Below, piece after piece: positions 1 through 7,342 of a stretch of 18,000 bases of DNA. Origin of the DNA: Pontiella desulfatans (GTDB taxonomy: Bacteria > Verrucomicrobiota > Kiritimatiellia > Kiritimatiellales > Pontiellaceae); contig JARFRL010000463.1 in the NCBI GenBank assembly GCA_029287275.1, forward strand, positions 1 through 18,000. Direction: 5' to 3'. The notes below the pieces were generated by a model, which ran no database searches, was not told where the DNA came from, and saw only the letters and a list, made by a program, of their open reading frames with translations. Each line of letters begins with the position of its first letter. Position 1 is the first letter of the stretch. Position numbers and translations under genes: made by a program.

Positions 1-718
1 TGTTCTTGAGCGGCTTCCAGTTTTCGTTCGATGCGTCCAGGAAACGCGCATAGTCCGGATTCCCTTCGAGGACTTCGCGCGGCATCCACATATTGGCCTG
101 CGTTCCGCCGCGGTTCGCGTATAGCAAGCCGATCGGAACACAGGCATCCTTTTGTAGTTTCATGCCGAAAAACCCGGCCGTCGCGGAAAACTCGGCCGCA
201 AATTCCGGTGTGCAGGGTTGCCACGAATCCTTGAAGATGGGATCGATTACCAGGGCCTTCGTCGGCTCGGGACTTCCGACCCCGCCGTCTTTGATTTTAA
301 AGAAACGTACCTGGTCGTTTTCAAATCCCTCTTTGACCTGATCCCAAATCAAATAACGCTTCATGGCCTGCGCCATGTTGGACTGGCCGGTACACAGCCA
401 CACATCGCCCACCAAAATATTTCCGACTTCCGATTTTTGATTTCCGATTGAAGACGCTACCGACATAATCGCGGGCTTGGAACCGGCCATCATCGGATCG
501 AGCATGATCCGCCATTGACCGTTCGCATCCGCCTCTACTGTTTTCTGTTGCCCCGCAAACTCGACCGTTACCTTGTCGCCGGGATCGGCGGTCCCCCACA
601 CCGGAACCTGTTGATCGCGCTGAAGGACCATGTTGTCGGTGAACAGCCCATTCAGTTTCACCTCAGCCTGGGCAACAACCATTGACAATATGGAATAAGC
701 AATTAGTACCTGTTTCAT
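1..718 (-). CDS. Sialate O-acetylesterase-like SGNH esterase, secreted, 3' end outside the window
   Basis: The first 239 residues are visible and the frame stays open to the left edge. The N-terminus is a signal peptide of about 18 residues ending in AQA. A small beta domain follows, with the family's opening phrase DNMVLQRDQQVPVWG (28-42). The block VWLCTGQSNM (106-115) carries the SGNH nucleophile, Ser113 in GQSNM. A second conserved stretch, NRGGT (202-206) followed by WMPRE, matches the oxyanion-hole region. The catalytic Asp/His block lies beyond the edge. Family members remove O-acetyl groups from sialic acid or other acetylated sugars, usually in the periplasm or outside the cell. The start has GGAGA about 9 nt upstream, at the end of the preceding terminator's T-tract. 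Residues 91-100 (IGNQKSEVGN) look like a translated low-complexity DNA repeat. Substrate is not determined; deacetylation of an acetylated algal glycan fits the context. Confidence 0.88.
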   Translation of the reverse strand, partial: MKQVLIAYSILSMVVAQAEVKLNGLFTDNMVLQRDQQVPVWGTADPGDKVTVEFAGQQKTVEADANGQWRIMLDPMMAGSKPAIMSVASSIGNQKSEVGNILVGDVWLCTGQSNMAQAMKRYLIWDQVKEGFENDQVRFFKIKDGGVGSPEPTKALVIDPIFKDSWQPCTPEFAAEFSATAGFFGMKLQKDACVPIGLLYANRGGTQANMWMPREVLEGNPDYARFLDASNENWKPLKN

Positions 719-730
719 GATCAACGTCTC

Positions 731-757
731 CAAAAAAGGGCAGGCAATGCCTGCCCT
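731..757 (-). terminator. Rho-independent terminator after the beta-helix/GH71/99-like gene
   Basis: On the minus strand a perfect 9-bp stem, AGGGCAGGC/GCCTGCCCT, closes a 3-nt loop and is followed at once by TTTTTT. It sits 24 nt after the stop of the gene ending at 782 and just before the esterase start at 718. The T-tract runs into the esterase ribosome binding site, so any esterase transcription by read-through must pass this hairpin. Confidence 0.85.
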
Positions 758-781
758 GCTAGATATCAAAAACACAACATT

Positions 782-3601
782 CTATTTCTTGTTTTCGAAC
801 GCGGCGGCGGTGCGTTTATTCACATCGTCGCGCCCTTCGCGCTCGGGAATATGGTCTGTCAGCGGAGTTTCGCCGCGCACCATTTTTGTTGCCTCGCCTA
901 CCAGCCAGAGATAGTGATCGGACGGCAGACCGTTGTAGGTCAAAAACTTGCTTTCCCCGACCGGCGGATTGTCGGAGACCTTGAAAATCTGCGTACTTTC
1001 ATCCAGCTCGTCGAACATGGCCTGATAAATCATGGTCTGTCCGTTTTCAAGATGCGCCGCAATCTGAGACCAGAGGAACTGACCGTCCTGACGATCTATG
1101 AACGCGCCGGGATTCTCATGATCAAATCCTTTTTTCAGGTTGGACCATGCAAAACCAGGGAACACCACCGGCATGAATTCCAGTCCATTGCTTTCGCACC
1201 AAATTCGGTCTTCCTTGGCAAGGCCAGACGCATAGTTCTTCGCTTCGGCCACGGAACCGAAACGGCCCACCGTCCAAGCGGAAACCACATCCGCCGCTTT
1301 ATAAATCGGCTCCCACAGTTCGAAGGACGCGCCGTCACCCAGACCGGTCCGCCAGCCGGTCGCTGTTCCCAGCATCACGGAACATCCGCCGTATTCCGGA
1401 TCGTTTTTCAGGAAGTCGACGATTTCCGCAACGTCATCCGCCGTATAGCCGCGTTTGAAGCCAACCCCCCAGAGCGCCACGATCGGTTTGCCGTTATGCT
1501 TCTGATACGCTTTGTCGAATGGGTCGCGCGTGATGTTCATTTCATCAACGAGCATCCGCCAGTCATCTTTGAACGTTTCCACATAGTTTTCCGGCATGGC
1601 GGTCAGGTCATACATGATCGCATAGGTGCGGCCATACTGGTTCGCACCGTCGCGGCAATGCTCAAGCACTTTGTTATAGGCCTTGCCACTGAGAATGGCT
1701 TCCTGATCGCCATCGATCGTGGTCTCCATGATGAAGCGCTGCACGAAGACGCCATCGACACCATAATCCTTCATCCACTTGAAATGGCGGATCGTTGTGT
1801 CGCGCACATGTGAACTGTAGACGTACGCGGCACTGCCGTCTTCATGGCGGAACTGGGTCTTGAATTTTTCATGTTCGCCCAGCTCACTCATGTCCGGCCA
1901 AAACTCGATGCCGCAGCGTCCCGGCCAGAAATCCCCGGCTTCACCCGGTTGCGCCTGATCGCGGTAATGCACCCAGCTCAAGCCGGATCCATCGCTGGGC
2001 GCGCGGTACCAGCCTTGGTATCCGCACATCACTTTTCCAAGCAGCGTGGACTCATCGACTCGATCGATTTTGAGGGTTTCGCGTTTGATGTAGTGCAGTG
2101 AATCGAGGGCTTCCTTGTAAAGATCCAACGCCTTCGGGAAACCGCCGTTATTGCGGATCAGCTCATTACAGATACCAAACCAGGTCTTCGCGCGGAACAG
2201 GTGCAGATCTTCCGGAGGAACATACCCGAAACGGTTCTTAAACTCTTGGCTGGCCATCAGGCGGCGACGCAGACCGTCTGCATTTACCTCGCGTTCACGA
2301 AGCTGTTTGGAAGCCTGCTCCATACCCACTTCACCAACCGGTCGGCCTAAAATCTCCATATAGGCGGAATTAATAACCGCCGTAATTTCTTCATCGCCGT
2401 AATCATGCATCTGGTAGCCATGCTCATCTTCCGGCGCAAACTGGGTGCGCAGCAGATGCTCAATATGGCGTTCGGTCGGTTTGAATTCCGGCTGAAGTTC
2501 CGAATCCGTTACCGAAGCTTTATCATAAATAAACGCACCCGGATCATCCGGCGGATTCTTGTGATCGCCGTATTCAGCCAATCCGGAATAGGACGCTGTG
2601 CTGATGTTGCCGGTAATTTTCCAGTTGGACAGACCGTGAGCGACAATGCCGTATGCCGAAGCACCGCCCGCGATGGTATTTCCGGTAACTTCACCGCCGG
2701 TCAGAATATTACCGCGCCAATGCGGAACCCACGGAACACAGCCCACCGGAATGGACATATGAATACGGGCTCCATATGCATCAATATAGTTGTCGCGAAT
2801 CTTAACGCCGCGGTAATCAATCAGGTTTTTCTCTTCGTTCATTGCATAGTAGGCCAGCGCGTCAACCAAATTGATGCCGCCCAGTGATTCACGGGAAATG
2901 GAGGCAATGACGTTATTTTCAACCACCGTACCCGGAGCGGCATAAAGCACAACGCCAACGTCCGTCGGGTCAATGATCAGGTTGTTACGGATGATCGAAT
3001 CGCGGGCAGCACAGGAAATGCAGTCTCCCCAGCCAAACGGCTTTTCTTCCAGATCGCGACCGTTACCGCGCGGATCAACCCCCGCGCCGAAAATCATATT
3101 GTTTTCAGCCAGACAGTTTGCGGCCCCTTCATGGAACTTCAAGGTGGCCCAGGTACGAGTACTCATGAAAACACATTCGCGAACAACGGCGTTATCACCG
3201 TTCTCACCGCCCATATGAACCATCGGAGGCTGACCGCCACCGCCGATTTTCGGTTTCGGAACGACCGACATTCTGTAGCGGTTCCCATCAAAGACGACCT
3301 TTTCGAGTTTGGCATCCTTCACACCGCCGCCATCGAGGATCATCATCACACCGCGATCCATAATACGCAGCGTTGCGTAGTCGGATGGGAACTTAGCGTC
3401 CTTGGTATAAATCTTCTGCCCCGGTTTTTTCATTTTCAGGGTTTTGGTGATTTCATAGACCGCGCCCGGTTTGAGCACCAGGTCTTCGCCTGAATCCAGA
3501 ACCGCCTGCAGATCAGCACCCGGCTTTACAACATCAGCAGCGAAACCCTGAACAGCGAGCGCTGCGATACCGACCATCAATAAGAATTTCTTCATCATCA
3601 T
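782..3601 (-). CDS. Secreted fusion: right-handed beta-helix, DUF4214-like segment, GH71/99-like domain
   Basis: The protein has 939 residues. I chose the first of three tandem ATG codons because GGGAGA lies 5-6 nt upstream and a clean signal peptide follows (MMMKKFLLMVGIAALAVQGFA). A longer in-frame start at 3682 only adds translated terminator sequence. Residues 23 to about 375 are a right-handed parallel beta-helix with repeated coils of the type VVENNVI, VKIRDNYID and GEVTGNTI. Residues about 400-510 resemble DUF4214 (INSAYMEILGRPV ... LMASQEFKNRFGY). Residues about 515-910 resemble the GH71/99-like TIM barrels of marine bacteria: GKVMCGYQGWYRAP (522-535), FWPDMSE (567-573), DYGVDGVFVQRF (612-623). 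Beta-helices often bind or cleave acidic polysaccharides, and GH99 enzymes are endo-alpha-mannosidases or mannanases. Activity on a sulfated mannan-like glycan is inference. Terminators lie before and after, so the gene probably forms its own unit. No catalytic residue can be assigned with certainty. Confidence 0.82.
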   Translation of the reverse strand: MMMKKFLLMVGIAALAVQGFAADVVKPGADLQAVLDSGEDLVLKPGAVYEITKTLKMKKPGQKIYTKDAKFPSDYATLRIMDRGVMMILDGGGVKDAKLEKVVFDGNRYRMSVVPKPKIGGGGQPPMVHMGGENGDNAVVRECVFMSTRTWATLKFHEGAANCLAENNMIFGAGVDPRGNGRDLEEKPFGWGDCISCAARDSIIRNNLIIDPTDVGVVLYAAPGTVVENNVIASISRESLGGINLVDALAYYAMNEEKNLIDYRGVKIRDNYIDAYGARIHMSIPVGCVPWVPHWRGNILTGGEVTGNTIAGGASAYGIVAHGLSNWKITGNISTASYSGLAEYGDHKNPPDDPGAFIYDKASVTDSELQPEFKPTERHIEHLLRTQFAPEDEHGYQMHDYGDEEITAVINSAYMEILGRPVGEVGMEQASKQLREREVNADGLRRRLMASQEFKNRFGYVPPEDLHLFRAKTWFGICNELIRNNGGFPKALDLYKEALDSLHYIKRETLKIDRVDESTLLGKVMCGYQGWYRAPSDGSGLSWVHYRDQAQPGEAGDFWPGRCGIEFWPDMSELGEHEKFKTQFRHEDGSAAYVYSSHVRDTTIRHFKWMKDYGVDGVFVQRFIMETTIDGDQEAILSGKAYNKVLEHCRDGANQYGRTYAIMYDLTAMPENYVETFKDDWRMLVDEMNITRDPFDKAYQKHNGKPIVALWGVGFKRGYTADDVAEIVDFLKNDPEYGGCSVMLGTATGWRTGLGDGASFELWEPIYKAADVVSAWTVGRFGSVAEAKNYASGLAKEDRIWCESNGLEFMPVVFPGFAWSNLKKGFDHENPGAFIDRQDGQFLWSQIAAHLENGQTMIYQAMFDELDESTQIFKVSDNPPVGESKFLTYNGLPSDHYLWLVGEATKMVRGETPLTDHIPEREGRDDVNKRTAAAFENKK

Positions 3602-3637
3602 TTTATCTCCCAGTGAACTAAAATCCTGAATACCAAA

Positions 3638-3667
3638 AAGAGGCTGAATCAAACGGTTCGGCCTCTT
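3638..3667 (-). terminator. Rho-independent terminator after the symporter, nested in a larger inverted repeat
   Basis: Read on the minus strand, a 13-bp stem (AAGAGGCCGAACC pairing with GATTCAGCCTCTT, two G-T wobbles) closes the loop GTTT and runs into a TTTTT tract. It starts 22 nt past the symporter stop at 3690. An outer inverted repeat, ATCCTGAA/TTCAGGAT (3666-3673 with 3623-3630), flanks it and could extend the structure. It separates the symporter from the beta-helix gene. Confidence 0.8.
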
Positions 3668-3689
3668 CAGGATATTAATCAATCAACGC

Positions 3690-5699
3690 CTATTCAGCTC
3701 CTTCTTGGACAGGCTCAACAGGTTCATCTTCATAAAAATTGGTTGCGGGCAGGTTGCGGAACCAGATGAAATAGAGTCCCGCGAAGGCAATCAGTCCGAG
3801 GATAAACGCGCCGGTTAAATCTTTCCAATTGTGAATCACGAACAACATCGGCACCAAGAAGATGCAAACCTGCCAGGTCATGGCAAACGGCAGAGCCAGC
3901 AGATCATTGCGGTGTTCCCGGCTCACTTTTTTCTGTTCCTCTTCGGACAGCGTTTTCTTGAAGTGACCCCAGACCCCGAACGGACGGGTCTTCATATACA
4001 TCTCTTTAAGGAAGGCCTCATCGGTCGGCTTGAAAATATAGGCGGCAACAACGGACCCGATAAATCCGATCACCATGACGAGGATAAACTGTTGCCATTC
4101 GACCATGCCCGGATTCACCGCGCGCTGAACAATGGCGGCAATAAGACCGACCAGCGTGCCGATCGCGAACCCTTCGCCGTTAAAGCGCCACCAGTAAAGG
4201 CGCAGGAGGGTGGGTACCAGGAAGCCGGCGCCGAAGCCCATCATCATCCATCCCCAGATATCGTTGATACTATCGAGCGAGGTCGAGAACCAATAGCTGA
4301 GCGCCACGATACTGGCCACCGTGGCCCAACTGGCGAAAATCAACTCTTTGGTTTTCGCCTTCGGACGAATCCAAACTTTATAGAAGTCGTTCACAAACTG
4401 GCTGGTCCCCAGGTTGATCCAGCTGCCGAAGGTTGAGAGCGCGGCCGCAATCAGGGCGATCACAAGAATGCCGCGCATGCCTTTGGCAATGCGCATCTTC
4501 AGCACCTGCGATAGAACCTTCTCCGGATTCACGGTTCCTTCGTAACTGACCAGATTCATTTTATCCACCCACTGGTCCGCGCCGAGAACGCTTTTCAGTC
4601 CGGAAACAAGTCCGACGTCATGCTCTTCCGGTGAGTAGGAGATGCTGGAGACCAGGTTGCCCCACTCCGGTTTTTCCGTTTCGGGATAATACTGCTGAAT
4701 CATATCGGCGGCTTTCTGCACATTGGACTGTTCCGGAATCAGATCGTTCACCAGATAAAGACCGAGCACCGCGATCCCGATCATCAGCGGCCAGCGGAAG
4801 CTCATCATACCGATCCACAGCATCGAAAGCTTGCCGCATTCGCGGTCGTTTTTCGCCCCGAAATACCGTGGATCCGCACCGGTACCCACACCGGCCGCGA
4901 TGGTGCGCAGCAGGTAGAAGCCGGAGAAGATAATCAGGTGTTTGTAGACCTCATAGCCTTTCGGAACGTGCACTTCCCATTTCGGGATGCCGCTGATCCA
5001 ATCCGGATTGCCGGTAACCGACATGGCGATATTGCCGATCTCCGCGGCGCTGTCGACGCCCAGAAACGACGTGACGGTTACGTAAATCACCGCGGCGATA
5101 ATAATGAAGGACTGGAAGAGGTCCGTGTAAATGACCCCGTAGAAACCGGACATCATGGTGTACGGCGTTGCGATCAGCAACAGCGCGATAGAGCACTGAG
5201 TGGGGGTAAACGGCAGGAAGGTGGAAAGGAAAATCCCCGCGCCGACAATGAGGTAGGCCAGCATCCCGATCGTGGTTAAAACGGTCGCGATCACCGCCAT
5301 CAACTGGGAGGCACGTCCGCCCCAGCCATCGCCGAAACGGAAGATGTTCCACTGCGCGCCGGTCAAACAACCGGAACGGCGGTGCCATTTGCCGGTCCAG
5401 AGCATCATAAAGGGAAGAATGAGCACCGCGCCGCCGCGGAACTCGATAAACAGTCCCAACGGCCCCATCATAAACAGGAAGGATACAATAATGGCGGTTC
5501 CCGCCATATCCAAAAAGCTGGCCATGCCGGAAATACCCATCGCCCACCACGGAATGTTGCCGCCGCCGCAGACGTAGTTGTCGAGGCTTTTGGAGGCCTG
5601 CCGTCTCAGGTAAAGGCCGATGCAGATCAGCACCACCACGTAAAACAGCATGAAGGCGTAATCCAACACCCCTAAATATTCAAACATCCCCGTATCCAT
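3690..5699 (-). CDS. Sodium:solute symporter family (SSS) transporter
   Basis: The protein has 669 residues. The start at 5699 is preceded by AGGAGAAG at good spacing; an upstream ATG at 5732 lacks such a site. It is a polytopic membrane protein with a dozen or more hydrophobic helices, beginning at about residue 13 (DYAFMLFYVVVLICIGLYL). Typical SSS features are the phrase SLDNYVCGGGNIPWWAMGIS (38-57), the helix around residue 140, and SGFYGVIYTDLFQ (184-196), which matches the family block near the sodium and substrate sites. The length is above the roughly 500-550 residues of many sugar symporters, owing to a loop of roughly 100 residues after about 315 and an extended C-terminus. The family couples solute import to sodium entry. 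Lying directly behind the second sulfatase, it probably imports a sugar or oligosaccharide released from the glycan. The transported compound cannot be read from sequence. Confidence 0.93.
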   Translation of the reverse strand: MDTGMFEYLGVLDYAFMLFYVVVLICIGLYLRRQASKSLDNYVCGGGNIPWWAMGISGMASFLDMAGTAIIVSFLFMMGPLGLFIEFRGGAVLILPFMMLWTGKWHRRSGCLTGAQWNIFRFGDGWGGRASQLMAVIATVLTTIGMLAYLIVGAGIFLSTFLPFTPTQCSIALLLIATPYTMMSGFYGVIYTDLFQSFIIIAAVIYVTVTSFLGVDSAAEIGNIAMSVTGNPDWISGIPKWEVHVPKGYEVYKHLIIFSGFYLLRTIAAGVGTGADPRYFGAKNDRECGKLSMLWIGMMSFRWPLMIGIAVLGLYLVNDLIPEQSNVQKAADMIQQYYPETEKPEWGNLVSSISYSPEEHDVGLVSGLKSVLGADQWVDKMNLVSYEGTVNPEKVLSQVLKMRIAKGMRGILVIALIAAALSTFGSWINLGTSQFVNDFYKVWIRPKAKTKELIFASWATVASIVALSYWFSTSLDSINDIWGWMMMGFGAGFLVPTLLRLYWWRFNGEGFAIGTLVGLIAAIVQRAVNPGMVEWQQFILVMVIGFIGSVVAAYIFKPTDEAFLKEMYMKTRPFGVWGHFKKTLSEEEQKKVSREHRNDLLALPFAMTWQVCIFLVPMLFVIHNWKDLTGAFILGLIAFAGLYFIWFRNLPATNFYEDEPVEPVQEGAE

Positions 5700-5761
5700 A
5701 ATTTCTTCTCCTAAGGTTAAATCCGCCGTCATGGCCTCTTCCGCACCGACGCCATTTTGTT

Positions 5762-7342
5762 TTATTTCGTAAATTCGCCAAACGGGCGGTTTTCAAATTT
5801 CTTCAACTCCCGCGACAACTCCTTCTTCATCCGCAGCGCAACCTCCGGGTTGCCTTCAAAAACATTATCGTTTTCCTCCGGATCGCTCTTCAGATTATAG
5901 AGCTGGTCGGCTTCAAAATAGTGCGGGTTGACCGCGGATGCGTAGTGGCCGAGATGACCGTTACGCGTCAGGTAGGGAAGATCCAGCCGCTCCCCCTGAA
6001 ATCCCTCGAACTTTTCGCCGGCATCCACCCGTTTCTGCAGATCCAGCGGATAACGCGCGGCAATGTACTTCCAAGCCTTGGTCTTTACGCAGCGGGAATG
6101 GCCCAGTTCGCCAAACAGCACGTCGCGCACCGGGGAGCTGTCGCCCAGCAGCTGCCGCTTGAAGCTGACACCATCGATCTCGTAATCCGCCGGCGGCTCC
6201 ACCCCGCACAGGTCGAGAAGAGTCGGCGCGATATCAATGTTGGCCAGAATGCCGTCATACGTGGAGTTCGGCTTGATCGTCCCCTTCCACTGAAGAATCA
6301 TCGGAACCCGCATACCGTAATCGTGCAGAGTCGCTTTGCCGTGGCGATAGGAGCCGTGATCGGAAACAAACATCACCAGCGTGTCTTTTTCCAACCCCAG
6401 CGCCTTGATCTTATCGAGAATCGCGCCGACGCCGTCGTCGAGCCACAGGGCAAACGCCCGGTTATCCTTAAAGCCGGCCTCGCGGTTGCGTTTCAAAACA
6501 TCCTCGCGCGACGGCATTACATCGAAGCCCTCTTCGACAAAGCCCTCGCCGGTCATGCGCGGGTCGGCGTCCATGGAAAACTGGTTGGCCCACGGCGCGG
6601 GGCCGTGATGCAGCGTGGTCGAAAAATAGAGAAAGAACGGCTCGTCTTTGAATTCTTCCAGAAAGTTAAAGGCTTTGCTGACGCTCCAGTCGAGGTTGTG
6701 CACATTGAGCGTCGTGTTGAACAGCTCGCGCAGGTTGGCCGCGTAATATCCGTCAACAAAGTCAAACCCGAAGGGCTTCATCGCCTCACACCATTTGGCG
6801 TGATTGTACCGCATCTTCGCGTTCACCACGGGATCCGTCGGATCCGCATCCTGTTCATAAAGCTTGAACCCGGCTTCCTTCCACGCGTTGTCATTATCGG
6901 TCGTTTCGCAGACCCACTCATGGTTGATCAGGTGGCTCTTGCCGACAAACCCGGTTTTATAGCCGTTTTTCCGCAACACCTTGGCCAGATTCCAGCGGTC
7001 GGGCTCCAGCTCGCCGATGTTTTCCACCTGCGTCTGGTCGCCCGGCGGATGTTCGGCCATAAAGCGTTCGCCCGTGCCGTTGCCGGAAAAGCGCCCGGTC
7101 ATGAAACTATAGCGCGACGGCGAGCACACCGTGGAGGTGACATTGAAGTCGGACAGATACATCCCCTCGTCGGCCATCCGGTCGATGCGCGGGGTATGTG
7201 CCTGTCCGCCCATAAAACCGAGCGTGTCCCAGCTCTGATCATCGGTGATGATCAAGACCACGTTCGGCTTTTTGGCCGCCGCCGCGCCGGCGATGCCGAG
7301 GCACGCCAGCACAAGCATCAGTTTTTGGGTCCAGCGGTCCAT
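5762..7342 (-). CDS. Exported type I sulfatase (S1 family, Cys-type)
   Basis: The protein has 526 residues. A signal peptide ending near AAAA (20-23) is followed by KPNVVLIITDDQ, whose Asp34 and Asp35 bind the active-site calcium. The modification motif is C73-S-P-S-R77 followed by YSFMTG, so Cys73 should become formylglycine. Further conserved residues are GKSHL (Lys135, His137), His245/His246, SDHG (Asp328, His329) and Lys336. A Ser replaces the usual Trp of GKWH. Family members hydrolyse sulfate esters of sugars, here probably in the periplasm. The ATG overlaps the GH38 stop in TAATG, which suggests translational coupling, and 62 nt separate its stop from the symporter start. Anaerobic maturation would need a radical-SAM anSME or another formylglycine-generating enzyme, absent from the window. 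I do not assign an S1 subfamily or the sulfated position. Confidence 0.93.
   Translation of the reverse strand: MDRWTQKLMLVLACLGIAGAAAAKKPNVVLIITDDQSWDTLGFMGGQAHTPRIDRMADEGMYLSDFNVTSTVCSPSRYSFMTGRFSGNGTGERFMAEHPPGDQTQVENIGELEPDRWNLAKVLRKNGYKTGFVGKSHLINHEWVCETTDNDNAWKEAGFKLYEQDADPTDPVVNAKMRYNHAKWCEAMKPFGFDFVDGYYAANLRELFNTTLNVHNLDWSVSKAFNFLEEFKDEPFFLYFSTTLHHGPAPWANQFSMDADPRMTGEGFVEEGFDVMPSREDVLKRNREAGFKDNRAFALWLDDGVGAILDKIKALGLEKDTLVMFVSDHGSYRHGKATLHDYGMRVPMILQWKGTIKPNSTYDGILANIDIAPTLLDLCGVEPPADYEIDGVSFKRQLLGDSSPVRDVLFGELGHSRCVKTKAWKYIAARYPLDLQKRVDAGEKFEGFQGERLDLPYLTRNGHLGHYASAVNPHYFEADQLYNLKSDPEENDNVFEGNPEVALRMKKELSRELKKFENRPFGEFTK

Noticed and set aside
3602..3682. A 27-residue N-terminal extension of the beta-helix protein from an ATG at 3682
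   Set aside because: It would translate the symporter terminator and place a signal peptide internally; the ATG at 3601 has a good ribosome binding site.
5700..5732. An 11-residue N-terminal extension of the symporter from an ATG at 5732
   Set aside because: No ribosome binding site there, whereas AGGAGAAG precedes the ATG at 5699.
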